Shown here: positions 9,683-17,920 of the stretch, one piece after another
Numbering within the stretch: the first letter of the stretch is position 1
Layout: each line of letters starts with the position of its first letter
Assembly (NCBI GenBank): GCA_051453625.1
Contig: JBOZIK010000001.1
Span: 128,982,285-129,008,998 of the forward strand
Length of the DNA: 26,714 bases
Reading direction: 5' to 3'
Source of the DNA: Welwitschia mirabilis
Taxonomy: Eukaryota > Gnetophyta > Gnetopsida > Welwitschiales
The notes under the pieces: model-generated
The model's input: the letters and a program-made list of their open reading frames with translations, nothing else
Told to the model about the DNA's origin: nothing
Databases searched by the model: none
Translations under genes and position numbers: made by a program

Positions 9683-10023
9683 TGAGGATAAGAGCACGTG
9701 GCTACCAACCACGGTGTGAGGGGTTCGAATCCCTCCTCACCTAGGACCCAAGCAAAAGCAAAAGGGAAGGCCCTTAACCCTTTTGTTTGGGAATAAGGAG
9801 ATTTTGATCGGGGTAGCAGACGCTAAATAAGCTATTATGGAACAGTGCAGGTCCTTATCCTTAGTGTATAGGATATCCAACTCTCTTTTTTTTAAGTCTA
9901 AATTCTCGTAAATGGAATCCTTTGAATTCTAACAAAAAAACGAAATAGAATACTTTGAAGGAATTTTTCATTTCTTTTCCAATGTACTAGAAGATCTATG
10001 GAGATCAAAAGATATTAGTTCAT
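9683..10023 (+). other. Nuclear insert of plastid DNA (trnR-ACG and downstream spacer)
   Basis: The segment starts inside a plastid tRNA-Arg(ACG) gene and continues with sequence I recognise from memory as the plastid inverted-repeat spacer between trnR-ACG and trnN-GUU (gggaagg, ggaataagg, gatttt-gatcgggg-tagc words in order). The tRNA part is a firm match. The spacer assignment is from recalled similarity and becomes uncertain after about 9830. The right end is hidden by the N run. The insert joins LTR sequence at its left edge. Confidence 0.7.
9684..9743 (+). pseudogene. trnR-ACG: Plastid tRNA-Arg(ACG) pseudogene, 5'-truncated
   Basis: gaggat, agagcacgtggctaccaacc and acggtgt match the D-arm 3' part, anticodon arm and variable region of plastid trnR-ACG. 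The T-arm (gggttcgaatccctc) and the 3' acceptor strand (ctcacct plus discriminator a) follow. The 5' acceptor strand and most of the D-arm are missing. The anticodon loop reads ctaccaa, so the anticodon is ACC instead of ACG. A T-stem pair and acceptor bases have also changed. It cannot fold as a full tRNA, so it is a relic, not a functional tRNA-Gly. Confidence 0.8.
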
Positions 10024-10780
10024 NNNNNNNNNNNNNNNNNNNNNNNNNNNNNNNNNNNNNNNNNNNNNNNNNNNNNNNNNNNNNNNNNNNNNNNNNNNNN
10101 NNNNNNNNNNNNNNNNNNNNNNNNNNNNNNNNNNNNNNNNNNNNNNNNNNNNNNNNNNNNNNNNNNNNNNNNNNNNNNNNNNNNNNNNNNNNNNNNNNNN
10201 NNNNNNNNNNNNNNNNNNNNNNNNNNNNNNNNNNNNNNNNNNNNNNNNNNNNNNNNNNNNNNNNNNNNNNNNNNNNNNNNNNNNNNNNNNNNNNNNNNNN
10301 NNNNNNNNNNNNNNNNNNNNNNNNNNNNNNNNNNNNNNNNNNNNNNNNNNNNNNNNNNNNNNNNNNNNNNNNNNNNNNNNNNNNNNNNNNNNNNNNNNNN
10401 NNNNNNNNNNNNNNNNNNNNNNNNNNNNNNNNNNNNNNNNNNNNNNNNNNNNNNNNNNNNNNNNNNNNNNNNNNNNNNNNNNNNNNNNNNNNNNNNNNNN
10501 NNNNNNNNNNNNNNNNNNNNNNNNNNNNNNNNNNNNNNNNNNNNNNNNNNNNNNNNNNNNNNNNNNNNNNNNNNNNNNNNNNNNNNNNNNNNNNNNNNNN
10601 NNNNNNNNNNNNNNNNNNNNNNNNNNNNNNNNNNNNNNNNNNNNNNNNNNNNNNNNNNNNNNNNNNNNNNNNNNNNNNNNNNNNNNNNNNNNNNNNNNNN
10701 NNNNNNNNNNNNNNNNNNNNNNNNNNNNNNNNNNNNNNNNNNNNNNNNNNNNNNNNNNNNNNNNNNNNNNNNNNNNNNNN
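10024..10780. other. Assembly gap (757 N)
   Basis: Unsequenced. Nearly identical plastid-derived sequence lies on both sides, so the gap is likely caused by a repeat, or its flanks are a scaffolding artefact. Confidence 0.99.
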
Positions 10781-10873
10781 GTGTGAGGGGTTCGAATCCC
10801 TCCTCACCTAGGACCCAAGCAAAAGCAAAAGGGAAGGCCCTTTACCCTTTTGTTTGGGAATAGGAAATTTTGG
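10781..10873 (+). repeat. Second copy of the plastid-derived segment (trnR 3' part and spacer)
   Basis: From gtgtgaggggttcgaatccc onward it matches 9714-9792 with a single substitution over about 77 bp (ccctttaccc instead of cccttaaccc), then a 1-bp indel. It shares the non-plastid changes of copy 1 (ctcaccta at the tRNA 3' end), so the two derive from one nuclear insert rather than two transfers. Similarity ends at about 10873, where unrelated sequence begins. Confidence 0.85.
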
Positions 10874-11036
10874 ACCTTTCACCAACATCTCTTTTTGTTT
10901 TAGAAGTTCTTCGAAGTTCTGATGTGTTTCCACGCTTAAGCCCAGGATTTTGTTTTCTTAGAAAGGCGGACAAGATTCACCACTAGAAAAAAGAAAATGG
11001 TAACATTGCCAAAATCCATCTTGTCTCAGATTGGTT
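10874..11036. other. Anonymous spacer
   Basis: No gene, LTR or plastid match recognised. It lies directly next to the LTR edge of element A. Confidence 0.4.
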
Positions 11037-11560
11037 TGTTAGGATCTTGAAGGACCCTAAAGGGGGGCTGAATAGGGTTTTATAAAAATTTTATAGTATC
11101 AATCCTTCAGAAAATGAGATTAATAAAATAAATGATGTGACCAATAATTGAAATGCAAGAGAACAAGACAGCAATCAAGTGCACTAGGATTTTATAGTGG
11201 TTCGGCCAAGCCTACTCCACTCTTAGGGTGCAGCAACTGCTATCAGCCTCCTGGTTTCCTCATCTCCAAAGCTTACATACAACAATCCCTCTCACAGGGA
11301 GCTTTTACAGCCTTCAAGCCAAGCTCAACTCCTTGAGCTTCTTACAGAGTGTTTACAAAATCGATTTGTCTGCTGGTATAGTGCCTAGCTATTAGCACAG
11401 TACATCAACTTTGAATACAAAACAATGGATCTTCTGAGGAAGAAGTATTTCTCAGTGAAGAATAAAAGACTTGAATGATGTAAGTTTAGCATAGAATAAT
11501 TCCACAGTAGTATATCTTCCTATTGAATACCAGTGTGGTATTGCATACCAAGGATGATTA

Positions 11561-11570
11561 CATATTTATA
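11561..11570 (-). promoter_or_regulatory. LTR A TATA box
   Basis: The - strand reads TATAAATATG, then TAATCATCCTTGG. It sits at the same LTR position as TATAAATATA in LTR B and TATAAAAGG in LTR C, 150 bp or more downstream of the box array. This is the expected place for the LTR Pol II core promoter. Confidence 0.6.
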
Positions 11571-11720
11571 CATATCTACAGAAACATAGTTGTTAAGGTC
11601 TTCGTAAGATGTGTTGTAGATGTTGGAAGATGTGCTAGACCAGAATAAGAACTGATGATACATTGAAGTCTTCAAACTGGCATCTTTAACGGATAAATTT
11701 CTGCACCAACACTGCATGGC

Positions 11721-11992
11721 CAGATGTTCCATCAATGAGTCTCGGACGTTCCGGCTTTAATCTTCTGATCTCTGACAGACCGAATATAGATCTAGACATC
11801 CCAGTTTCACAGGACGGACATCCCAATATAAATGACAGAATACAAATATGGACGTCCCAGCTTCACAGGGCAAACGTCTCAATATAAATCACCGAATACA
11901 GATGCGGACGTCCTGGCTTCAAAGGGCGGACATCCCCATAGAGAAAACCGAGCACAGGGTCGGGCGTCCGGATTGCACAGGTCAGACGTCCC
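11721..11992 (-). promoter_or_regulatory. LTR A: tandem array of GACGTC-type boxes, 56-bp period
   Basis: At least nine copies of the palindrome-like word GGACGTCC or one-base variants (gacgtt, gacatc, ggcgtc, aacgtc). The clearest part (about 11778-11992) is a tandem repeat with a 56-bp unit holding two boxes whose cores are 22 bp apart, then 34 bp to the next unit. GACGTC is the C-box core recognised by plant bZIP factors (known for the family; binding here is inferred). The array lies upstream, in the - strand sense, of the TATA box in the same LTR, where U3 enhancers sit. Confidence 0.7.
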
Positions 11993-12077
11993 ACTATAGA
12001 TGAAAGCTCAATTTACTTTGAATTGATTATTTTTTGATTTCGCGTCTGAACTCATCATTAAAACATGTTCTCTAACA

Positions 12078-12183
12078 ATCTCCCCCTTTTTCAATGTTGA
12101 CAAACTTATGAGTGAATGAAATCAGGGATTCCAAAAGGGTGATATCAGCTTGTTGTGCTCCCCCTAAAATTAAGCTCTCCCCC
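12078..12183 (-). promoter_or_regulatory. Element A polypurine tracts
   Basis: The tract next to the LTR reads AAAAAGGGGGAGAT on the - strand (12078-12092), the normal plus-strand priming site. A second run, AGGGGGAGCAC (about 12155-12165), and a third, GGGGGAGAGC (about 12174-12183), lie further in. A fourth purine word (about 12341-12352, AAAGGGGAAGAA) follows. The inner tracts recur at similar positions in B and C. Confidence 0.7.
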
Positions 12184-12518
12184 ATAATTGGATGGGAAGT
12201 TCCTTTACTTTACACTTTATCTAGATTCTGTTTATTAGATATTAATCTCACAATATATGGACATGCAGCATCATTCATCAAAATTCAAGTATTATATTTG
12301 ACAAAGATAAATGCCAATTTGAGTATTATGTGCTCATATTTTCTTCCCCTTTGTCACTAATGAATAATAATTGGAGACATAGAGATGAAATAACAGAATT
12401 TGATATTAATAGAAAGAGTACAAAATTCTAATATAGTTGAAAAGAAAAGTACAAAAGATGAATTTTTAAGTAATAGTAAGTACAAAGTGAAGGACACAAA
12501 AGAAGAAGAAGTAGATAT

Positions 12519-13384
12519 TTAGTCAGAAGATGCTTCAGAAGGTGTTGTTGCAAGTTGATCTCCTTGTGCCTCCTCTTCTGAGCTGACAAGTATATCCAGG
12601 CCATATGCTGAGAGACCAAATAGAATACGATCGATTTTTTTATGAAGCCTGTTTGCTATGGCCTTTGCTCTCTAAGTGCAAAATCTTTCACTTCAGTAAT
12701 GGCACGAAGTAAGTCTTCATTAGAGACTGGTCTAGTGCTTGTGCCTTTTTCAACTCGTTGTTTCTTCCTTGGTGGAGGTGCAAGGCCAATGATGTCAGAA
12801 AAAATGTTCATCTTTTTGAGTGAATATAGCCTAAGTGGTATTGGAACTTTAACTAGTTCCTCATCCTTCTGAATAGAAAATTAATGATTCTCCGTTATAG
12901 CAATGATAAGACCACGAAATGGTAAATTCAAGTAACTTGCTATAAAGAACTGACTGATGTAGAACATGATAAATTTGCACAAATTGATTTTCACTCCAGT
13001 GCCTAGACACAATAAAATGTATGCACACAAAGGAGATACCTCATCTTTATGGCCCAGCTTGGGTACTAAGTTATGAGTGGAATTTTGAAAGAGAACTCTA
13101 TAGAAGGGCTCAAGTTGATTTGTTGGAATGCTGGTTCTCCAATGCACATTTTACCCATATGGTTCTGTAGCTAATACCTCTTTAGGAATTGCCTCTTGTA
13201 AAGAACTGAGTGAAGTAATTTCTCTAAAAAATCCTTCATTTAGGTACCCAGTCACAAGAAAAATAGCTTCCAAATCTACTTCTACTGGTCTAGCATATTG
13301 TCCATGAAGTAGAATCAAAAGCGTCATTACGGTAGAATAAACGTACCATTTTAGCTGAGGCCCTTGTATCAGGATCCAGGGCAT
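12519..13384 (-). pseudogene. Element A ORF3, partial and disrupted
   Basis: Function unknown. Visible from the gap edge to a TAA at 12519-12521. The longest open pieces are 13384-13151 (starting MPWILIQGPQLKWYVY) and 13147-12881. They hold family blocks LVTGYLNEGFFREI, IPTNQLEPFYRVLFQNSTHN, LVPKLGHKDEVSPLCAYILL and LRLYSLKKMNIFSDIIG. These are followed by a basic PPPRKKQR patch and, in another frame, the tail 'LSAYGLDILVSSEEEAQ'. One stop near 13150 and a frame change near 12640 break it. The N-terminus is lost in the gap. The product would be soluble: no signal peptide or membrane segment is evident. The '..YxNxxLxFYRVLF / VxGxxVxxxLxxIxxVTGYPNEG' pattern faintly resembles the plant 'putative plant transposon protein' type; this is inference. 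Confidence 0.7.
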
Positions 13385-13484
13385 NNNNNNNNNNNNNNNN
13401 NNNNNNNNNNNNNNNNNNNNNNNNNNNNNNNNNNNNNNNNNNNNNNNNNNNNNNNNNNNNNNNNNNNNNNNNNNNNNNNNNNNN
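13385..13484. other. Assembly gap (100 N)
   Basis: A run of exactly 100 N is a common placeholder for a gap of unknown size. The rest of element A (ORF3 start, pol, 5' LTR) may be missing here. Confidence 0.97.
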
Positions 13485-13579
13485 TGTGAAGATTCAAATT
13501 CGTATTTATATTCATAGTTTGCAATAAAGAGAAATTACACTATTCACCCCCCCTCTAGGGTGCTTCTTTGATCCTAACA
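13485..13579 (+). mobile_element. Inverted LTR terminus, + strand element fragment
   Basis: The + strand ends ...ttcacc, a C-run, ctctagggtgcttctttgatc, ctaaca. This is the reverse complement of the LTR edge seen at 11037 and 17263 (tgttaggatc...ccctaga, G-run, gtgaatag). It is therefore the end of an LTR lying in the opposite orientation to A-D. It abuts element B's LTR directly, and B's first roughly 140 bp are absent. A related element probably inserted, in opposite orientation, into B's LTR, with the rest hidden in the gap. Confidence 0.7.
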
Positions 13580-13970
13580 TCAAGTGCACCAGGATTTTAA
13601 AGTGGTCCGGCCAAACCTACTCCACTCTCATGGGACAACAACTGCTGTTAGCCTCCTAGTTCCCTTATCTCCAAAGCTTACATACAATAATCCCTTTCAC
13701 AGGGAGCTTTTACCAGCCTTCAAGTCAAGCTTAACTCCTTGAGCCTTTTATAGAGTGATTACAGAATGGATTTGTCTAATGGTGCCTAACTATTAGCACA
13801 GTACATTAGCTTTGGATACACAAAAATAGATGTTCTAAAGAAGAAGTATTTCTTAATGCAGTACAAAAGATTTGAATAATGTAAGTTTAGCTCAGAATCA
13901 ATCCACAGTAGTGCATATTCCTATTGAAGACCAGTGTCTTTTTCATATCAAGAGAGATTATATATTTATA

Positions 13971-13980
13971 GAGATATTCA
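13971..13980 (-). promoter_or_regulatory. LTR B TATA box
   Basis: The - strand reads CTCTATAAATATATAATC. It aligns with the TATA box of LTR A within otherwise similar LTR sequence. Confidence 0.6.
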
Positions 13981-14120
13981 AAAAAACTAGCTGTTAAGGT
14001 CTTCGGAAGATGTGTTGAAGATGTTGGTAGATGTGCCAGAACAAAAAAGAACCATTGATACATTGAAATCTACAAACTGTTGTCTTTAACGGCTAAATTT
14101 CTGCGTCAACAGGCACAAGG

Positions 14121-14396
14121 TCGGACGTCCCATCAAGAAGTCTCAAACATCCTGGTTTTAATGTCCTGATTTTTGATAGATCGAATACACCTTCAAATTT
14201 CTTGGATTCATAGGGCAAACATCCCCATATAAATGACCGAATACAGATCTAGACATCCCAGATTCACAGGGCGGATGTCCTAGCACAAATCACCCAGTAT
14301 AGAGCCGAACGTCCTAGTTTCAAAGGACGGACGTCCCCATAGAGAAAACCGAGCACGAGTGCGGACGTCCCAATTGAACAGGGTGAACATCCCAAT
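14121..14396 (-). promoter_or_regulatory. LTR B: array of GACGTC-type boxes
   Basis: Same arrangement as in LTR A: tcggacgtcc, tagacatccc, ggcggatgtcc, gaacgtcc, ggacggacgtcc, gcggacgtcc and weaker variants, with the intervening words ttcacaggg / ttcaaagga and gaatacagat or similar. Several boxes are decayed to acatc or atgtc, which is what CpG deamination gives. The array lies upstream of the TATA box on the - strand. Confidence 0.65.
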
Positions 14397-14472
14397 TTGG
14401 TGAAGGCTTTGTTCAGGTTGATTGTTTCCTGATTTCGGTCTTATCTCATAATTAGAAACACATTCTTCCACA

Positions 14473-14560
14473 ATCTCTTCCTTTTAGATGATGACAAACT
14501 CTATTAGCGGATGAAATCAGGAATGCCGGAAGGGTGATATCAGCTTGTTGTGCTCCCCCT
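14473..14560 (-). promoter_or_regulatory. Element B polypurine tracts
   Basis: The tract adjoining the LTR is weakened to AAAAGGAAGAGATTG (14473-14486), compared with AAAAAGGGGGAGAT in A. The inner tract AGGGGGAGCAC (14551-14561) is intact. A third, AAAGGGAGAGAAAA, lies at about 14719-14734. Loss of G-run integrity next to the LTR fits the older age of B. Confidence 0.65.
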
Positions 14561-14903
14561 GAAATTTACTCTTACCCATAATTAGATGTGAAGTTCTTGT
14601 ACTTTACAATTTATCTAGTTCATGTTTATTAGATATTAATCTCACAATATGCAATGTCATTCATCAAAAATAAAGTGTAATATACAAATAAATGCCAATT
14701 TGAGTATTACGGGCTCATATTTTCTCTCCCTTTGTCATAAATGAAAAATAACTGTAGACAGAAAGATGGAATGAAAAAGGGTTTTTGTATTAACAGAAAA
14801 GAGTACAAAATGCTAGAAAGGTGGAGAAGAAGAGTACAAAATATGAATTTTGAAGGAAGAATGAGTATAGAGTGAGGAACACAAGAGAAGAGAAAGTAGA
14901 GAG

Positions 14904-15969
14904 TTAGTCAAAATGAGATTCAAAAGATGCTACTACGGTTGATCCCCCGGGTGCCTCCTCTTCTTTTGAGTTGACTGGTATATCCAGGCCATAGGCTGAT
15001 AGACCAAAAAGAATACAATCTATTTTCTTATGGAGCCGGTTTGTTGTGACCCATGTAAAGTCTTTTACTTCATTAATGGCACACAATAAGTCTTCATTAG
15101 ATACTGGTCAAGTGCTAGGGCCTTCTTCAACTCTGTTTCTGCTTTGGTGGAGGTGTAGGGCCAATGATATCAGTAAAAATGTTCATCTTCTTGAGTGAAT
15201 ATAGTCGAAGTGGTTTTGGAACTTTGAGTAGTTCCTCATCTTTCTGAATAGAAAATTGGTGATTTTCCAATATAGCAGTGATAAGACCACCAAATGGTAA
15301 ACTGGAGTAGTTGGCTATAAAAAACTGACTAATGTCAAGCATGATGAATTTGCACAAATTGATTTTCCCACCAGTGCCTACACAAAACAAAATATATGCA
15401 CATAAAGGAGATACCTCATTTTTATGGGCTAGCTCGGGTACTAAATTATGAGTAGAAATCTGGAAAAGAACTTTCTGGAAGGGCTTAAGTTGATTTGTTG
15501 GAATGTTAGCCCTCTAGTACACATTTTCCCCACATAGTTCTGTAGTTAACACATCTTTGGAATCTGCCTATTGTAAAGAACTTACCAAATTAATTTCTCA
15601 AAAAAATCCATCATCTGGGTACCCAGTCACAAGAGAAATAGCCTCCGAATCTGCTTTCACACGTCTACCGTATACTTTTGTTCTTATTGTCCAATAGTAG
15701 AATGATGCCATTACAATAAAATAAACGTACCATTTTAGCTGAGGCCCTTGTATCAGGATCCAGGGCATACATCCAACCTTGTTCTTCAAATATGTGTGTA
15801 ATCTTCAATTCCCGCTGGAAGGAGCTAAAATAAATTTTTCTTTCTGGAGCAATTAGTCTTTTGTTGAAGCCTCCAAACTAGGATTTTCTATGTTTTGGTG
15901 AAATAAACTAGTCTTCATCTGAAGCTAGTTTTTTGCCTTTCTGGAAACCCCAATCTTACTTCTCACCAT
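14904..15969 (-). pseudogene. Element B ORF3, disrupted (about 355 codons)
   Basis: Function unknown. The start is placed at 15969 because it gives MVRSKIGVSRKAK, matching MVRSKTGVFRKRK in element C. Stops and frame changes follow. Open pieces include 15789-15598 (ending RVKADSEAISLVTGYPDDGF), 15390-15127 (GGKINLCKFIMLDISQFFI, LPFGGLITAILENH, KDEELLKVPKPLRLYSLKK) and 15086-14904. The last piece ends LFGLSAYGLDIPVNSKEEEA and a TGA/TAA at 14904, so the acidic tail is conserved. Blocks IPTNQL and STHNLVPEL also occur. No signal peptide or membrane helix is apparent. It follows an array of ACGT-core boxes and is preceded by pol on the same strand. It could be read from a subgenomic RNA in a live copy; this one is inactivated. 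Confidence 0.75.
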
Positions 15970-16050
15970 GGTGAAAACTCAGAGGGTGCAAGAGAGAGAG
16001 AAGAGAGGAAGAACGGAGGTGAAAAATGGGGAAGAAGGATGTTTGAGGGG

Positions 16051-16325
16051 GTTATATTACCTCGATTGGAGTGCGGGGCATCCGCAATTTTGCAACCACG
16101 TTAAGAGCAGATGTTCGAGAGAAAACGATGGGACGTCCTGATTTTAAAGTTAAAAAATTTGCGCTTGAAAAAAAGAGTGGACATCTGGGTGATAGAGGAG
16201 GGACGTCTGGGTAAGAAAAGTATGAGATCTACCTTTGAAAAAAGGCAGACGTCTGATGGATTAAGACGGGACGTCCAAATTTTAAAAACTCAATAGGAAA
16301 AACTGAAAGGAACGTGGACGTCTAG
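16051..16325 (-). promoter_or_regulatory. Element B internal array of ACGT-core boxes before ORF3
   Basis: Boxes such as gggacgtcctg, gtggacatctgg, gggacgtctgg, gcagacgtctga, cgggacgtccaa and gtggacgtctag occur about every 30-45 bp between the end of pol and the start of ORF3. A TA-rich word (TAATATAAC on the - strand, 16051-16060) lies between the array and ORF3, about 85 bp before the ATG at 15969. The motif type is that of the LTR arrays although the flanking sequence differs. An internal promoter for ORF3 is inferred. Confidence 0.5.
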
Positions 16326-16456
16326 AATCACAACAGAGTTAGGTTTTGCATGACAAATGATGGCAATCTTAGGAGAGAGATGCTTGCCTAGTTAATAACT
16401 TAATATACAATGTTGGCACAAAATAAAGATCTAGTAATCAGTTCATACCTAAGGGG

Positions 16457-17262
16457 AACGAGCTCGTACCCCCAGAATTTTTTATACGTAGATGAAACGT
16501 TCCTTCATTAAGTGCTTTAGTGATGATATCTACAATTGTATGGTCAGTATCAATGTATTCTAATTCAACGATATCATTCTATACCTAATCTTTAATGAAG
16601 TGGTGTTTAATATCGATATGCTTCGTACGGAATGTTGCACAGGATTTTTTGTACTATTGATGGCACTTGTGTTATCGCAGTACATCGTGATTGTTCGAAT
16701 TCTTACTCCAAACTCAGTTAGCATTTGTTTCATCCAAGTGAGCTAGGCATAATAAGTTGCAGCAGCTATGTATTCAGCCTCTGCTGTTGATAAAGACCTT
16801 GTGTTTTATTTCCTACTCAGCTAAGATACCAGAGAATTTCCCATGTAAAAGCGGGCTCTACTTGTGCTTTTCCTGTCCTCACTACAACCTGCCCAGTCTG
16901 CATCACTATAACCAAGAAGATCAAGTGTAATGTCATACGGATACCATAAGCTAAAATTTTGAGTGTATTTCAAATATTTTAAGATTCTCTTGACACAAAC
17001 TTAGTGGAATTCTTTAGGATTTGATTAGTACCTAGCACATACACCAACATTATGAGCTATATCTGGTCTACTTCTTGTAACATATAGAAGGCTTCCAATT
17101 ATACCTCTGAAAAGTTTTTGATCATTTTGGTTACCAACTTCATCTTTACTTAACTTAGCGCTAGTGGATAAAGGTGTCCTTGAGTCTCTCCTATTGCTCA
17201 TGTCATATTTTCTAAGAATATCTTTAATATATTTAGTTTGACTTATGAAGATACCATCTTTT
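16457..17262 (-). pseudogene. Element B reverse transcriptase/RNase H C-terminal part
   Basis: The - strand translation gives KDGIFISQTKYIKDILRKYD at its broken start (17262), then SLLYVTRSRPDIAHNVGVCA, NPKEFH, VKRILKYLKYTQNFSLWYP, LLGYSDADWAGCSEDRKSTS, STAEAEYIAAATYYA, LTWMKQMLTEFGV, YCDNTSAI and, near 16500, TIVDIITKAL. These are the Copia RT thumb and RNase H motifs: 'SLLYLTATRPDI', 'GYsDADWAG..D.RKSTSG', 'STAEAEYIA', 'CDNxSAI', 'QLADIFTKPL'. RNase H acidic residues (D in DADWAG, E in AEAEY, D in CDN) are kept. Several stops break the frame. The N-terminal RT, including YVDD, is absent because element C is inserted exactly at the left of the KDGIF stretch. Confidence 0.85.
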
Positions 17263-17773
17263 TGTTAGGATCGTTGGGCACCCTAGAAGGGGGGGTGAAT
17301 AGGGTGATTATAAAAATTATTTCTAATAAAGATTAAACTTGATTATCAAAGAACCACTTTAAATCTGAGAATCTTAAACACACAAGATTACTAGTGAAAA
17401 CAAAATGCAAGAACCAATAAAAGAAATTGTGCACCAGATTTATAGTGGTTTTGCAAAGCTTGCCTACTCCACTCACAAGTGGCAGTAACATGCTTTCAGC
17501 CTACTGGTTCTCTTAAAACACCCAATATAATAGGCAAGGGTCAGAATCCATACCCTGGAAGGGACACAAAAGCTCAATCTACTGAGCAACTACAGGATTT
17601 GAATAGAAGAGGATATGATGGTTTGAATGCCTTTAGCATAGTACATCAGCATGTATAAGCAAGATCTCCAAATGTGGTAGATATCATGGTGTAGTATAGA
17701 TTGTATGATTACATCAGAGTTTAGTACAATAATCAAAGTTTTGGAGTAGGTTATAACAATAATAGTGATTCAT

Positions 17774-17782
17774 CCTTTTATA
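17774..17782 (-). promoter_or_regulatory. LTR C TATA box
   Basis: The - strand reads CCCATTCTATAAAAGGATG, a near-consensus plant TATA box, about 140 bp downstream of the nearest box of the LTR array. It is the strongest core promoter candidate among the LTRs. Confidence 0.65.
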
Positions 17783-17920
17783 GAATGGGGTTACACAAAT
17801 AGGTGTTGGAGCCTCAAATTTGAAGCCCTAGCCGTTTAGCGCGCAACCTTGACCGTTGGCTCTTAAAAAAATGTTTTCTGACAACCGCAACGGTTATATT
17901 TCCACTTTAACGCATATTGG

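Larger units (their letters stand above)
11037..12077 (-). repeat. Element A 3' LTR (1041 bp)
   Basis: On the - strand the LTR starts TGTTAGAGAACATG right after the polypurine tract and ends in ...GATCCTAACA, giving TG...CA termini. Seen on the + strand the edge at 11037 reads tgttaggatcttgaaggacc followed by the G-rich ctaaaggggggctgaatagg word shared with 9528, 13540 (inverted) and 17281. Internal landmarks shared with B and C include ttatagtggttcggccaag and cctactccactct. The LTR carries a box array (11721-11992) upstream of a TATA box (11561-11570). Confidence 0.85.
11037..13384 (-). mobile_element. Copia-type LTR retrotransposon A, 3' part
   Basis: Read on the - strand: ORF3 (from the gap edge down to 12519), a purine-rich non-coding stretch, a polypurine tract at 12078-12092, then a complete 3' LTR (12077 down to 11037). 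No pol sequence is present, because the element is lost in the N run at 13385. ORF3 and the LTR are closely similar to those of element B, so A and B are one subfamily. Confidence 0.85.
13580..14472 (-). repeat. Element B 3' LTR, truncated (893 bp)
   Basis: Collinear with LTR A from tcaagtgcaccaggatttt (A: tcaagtgcactaggatttt at 11177) to the TG start on the - strand at 14472 (TGTGGAAGAATGTG). The distal roughly 140 bp, including the G-rich edge, is replaced by the inverted LTR end. Contains the box array 14121-14396 and a TATA box at 13971-13980. Confidence 0.85.
13580..17262 (-). mobile_element. Copia-type LTR retrotransposon B, 3' part, interrupted
   Basis: Read on the - strand: RT/RNase H end (17262 to 16457), box array with ORF3 leader, ORF3 (15969 to 14904), polypurine tract (14473-14486) and a truncated 3' LTR (14472 to 13580). 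Its RT is cut at 17262 by the LTR of element C, so B is the older host. Its LTR is cut at 13580 by an oppositely oriented LTR end. The missing 5' half would be expected to the right of element C but was not identified. Confidence 0.85.

Noticed and set aside
9684-9743. Functional tRNA-Gly(ACC)
   Set aside because: The anticodon reads ACC, but the 5' acceptor strand and most of the D-arm are missing and the rest matches plastid tRNA-Arg(ACG). It is a degraded plastid insert.
9968-10807. Long open frame on the - strand across the N run
   Set aside because: It consists almost entirely of N; the same applies to the long frames over 19329-19694 and 24339-25545. Only the real flanking residues were used, and only where they match Copia pol.
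11148-11336. Open frame of 62 codons on the + strand in LTR A
   Set aside because: It lies fully inside the LTR, opposite to the element's orientation, and is not kept in LTR B or C.
11721-11992. CRISPR-like array (regular short repeats with spacers)
   Set aside because: Repeats are short, imperfect and the spacers are themselves repeated; the context is a plant LTR. It is a tandem repeat of regulatory-type boxes, not a CRISPR array.
12112-12360. Open frame of 82 codons on the + strand
   Set aside because: It is antisense to the 3' non-coding part of element A and includes the purine tracts read as pyrimidines; not conserved in B, C or D.
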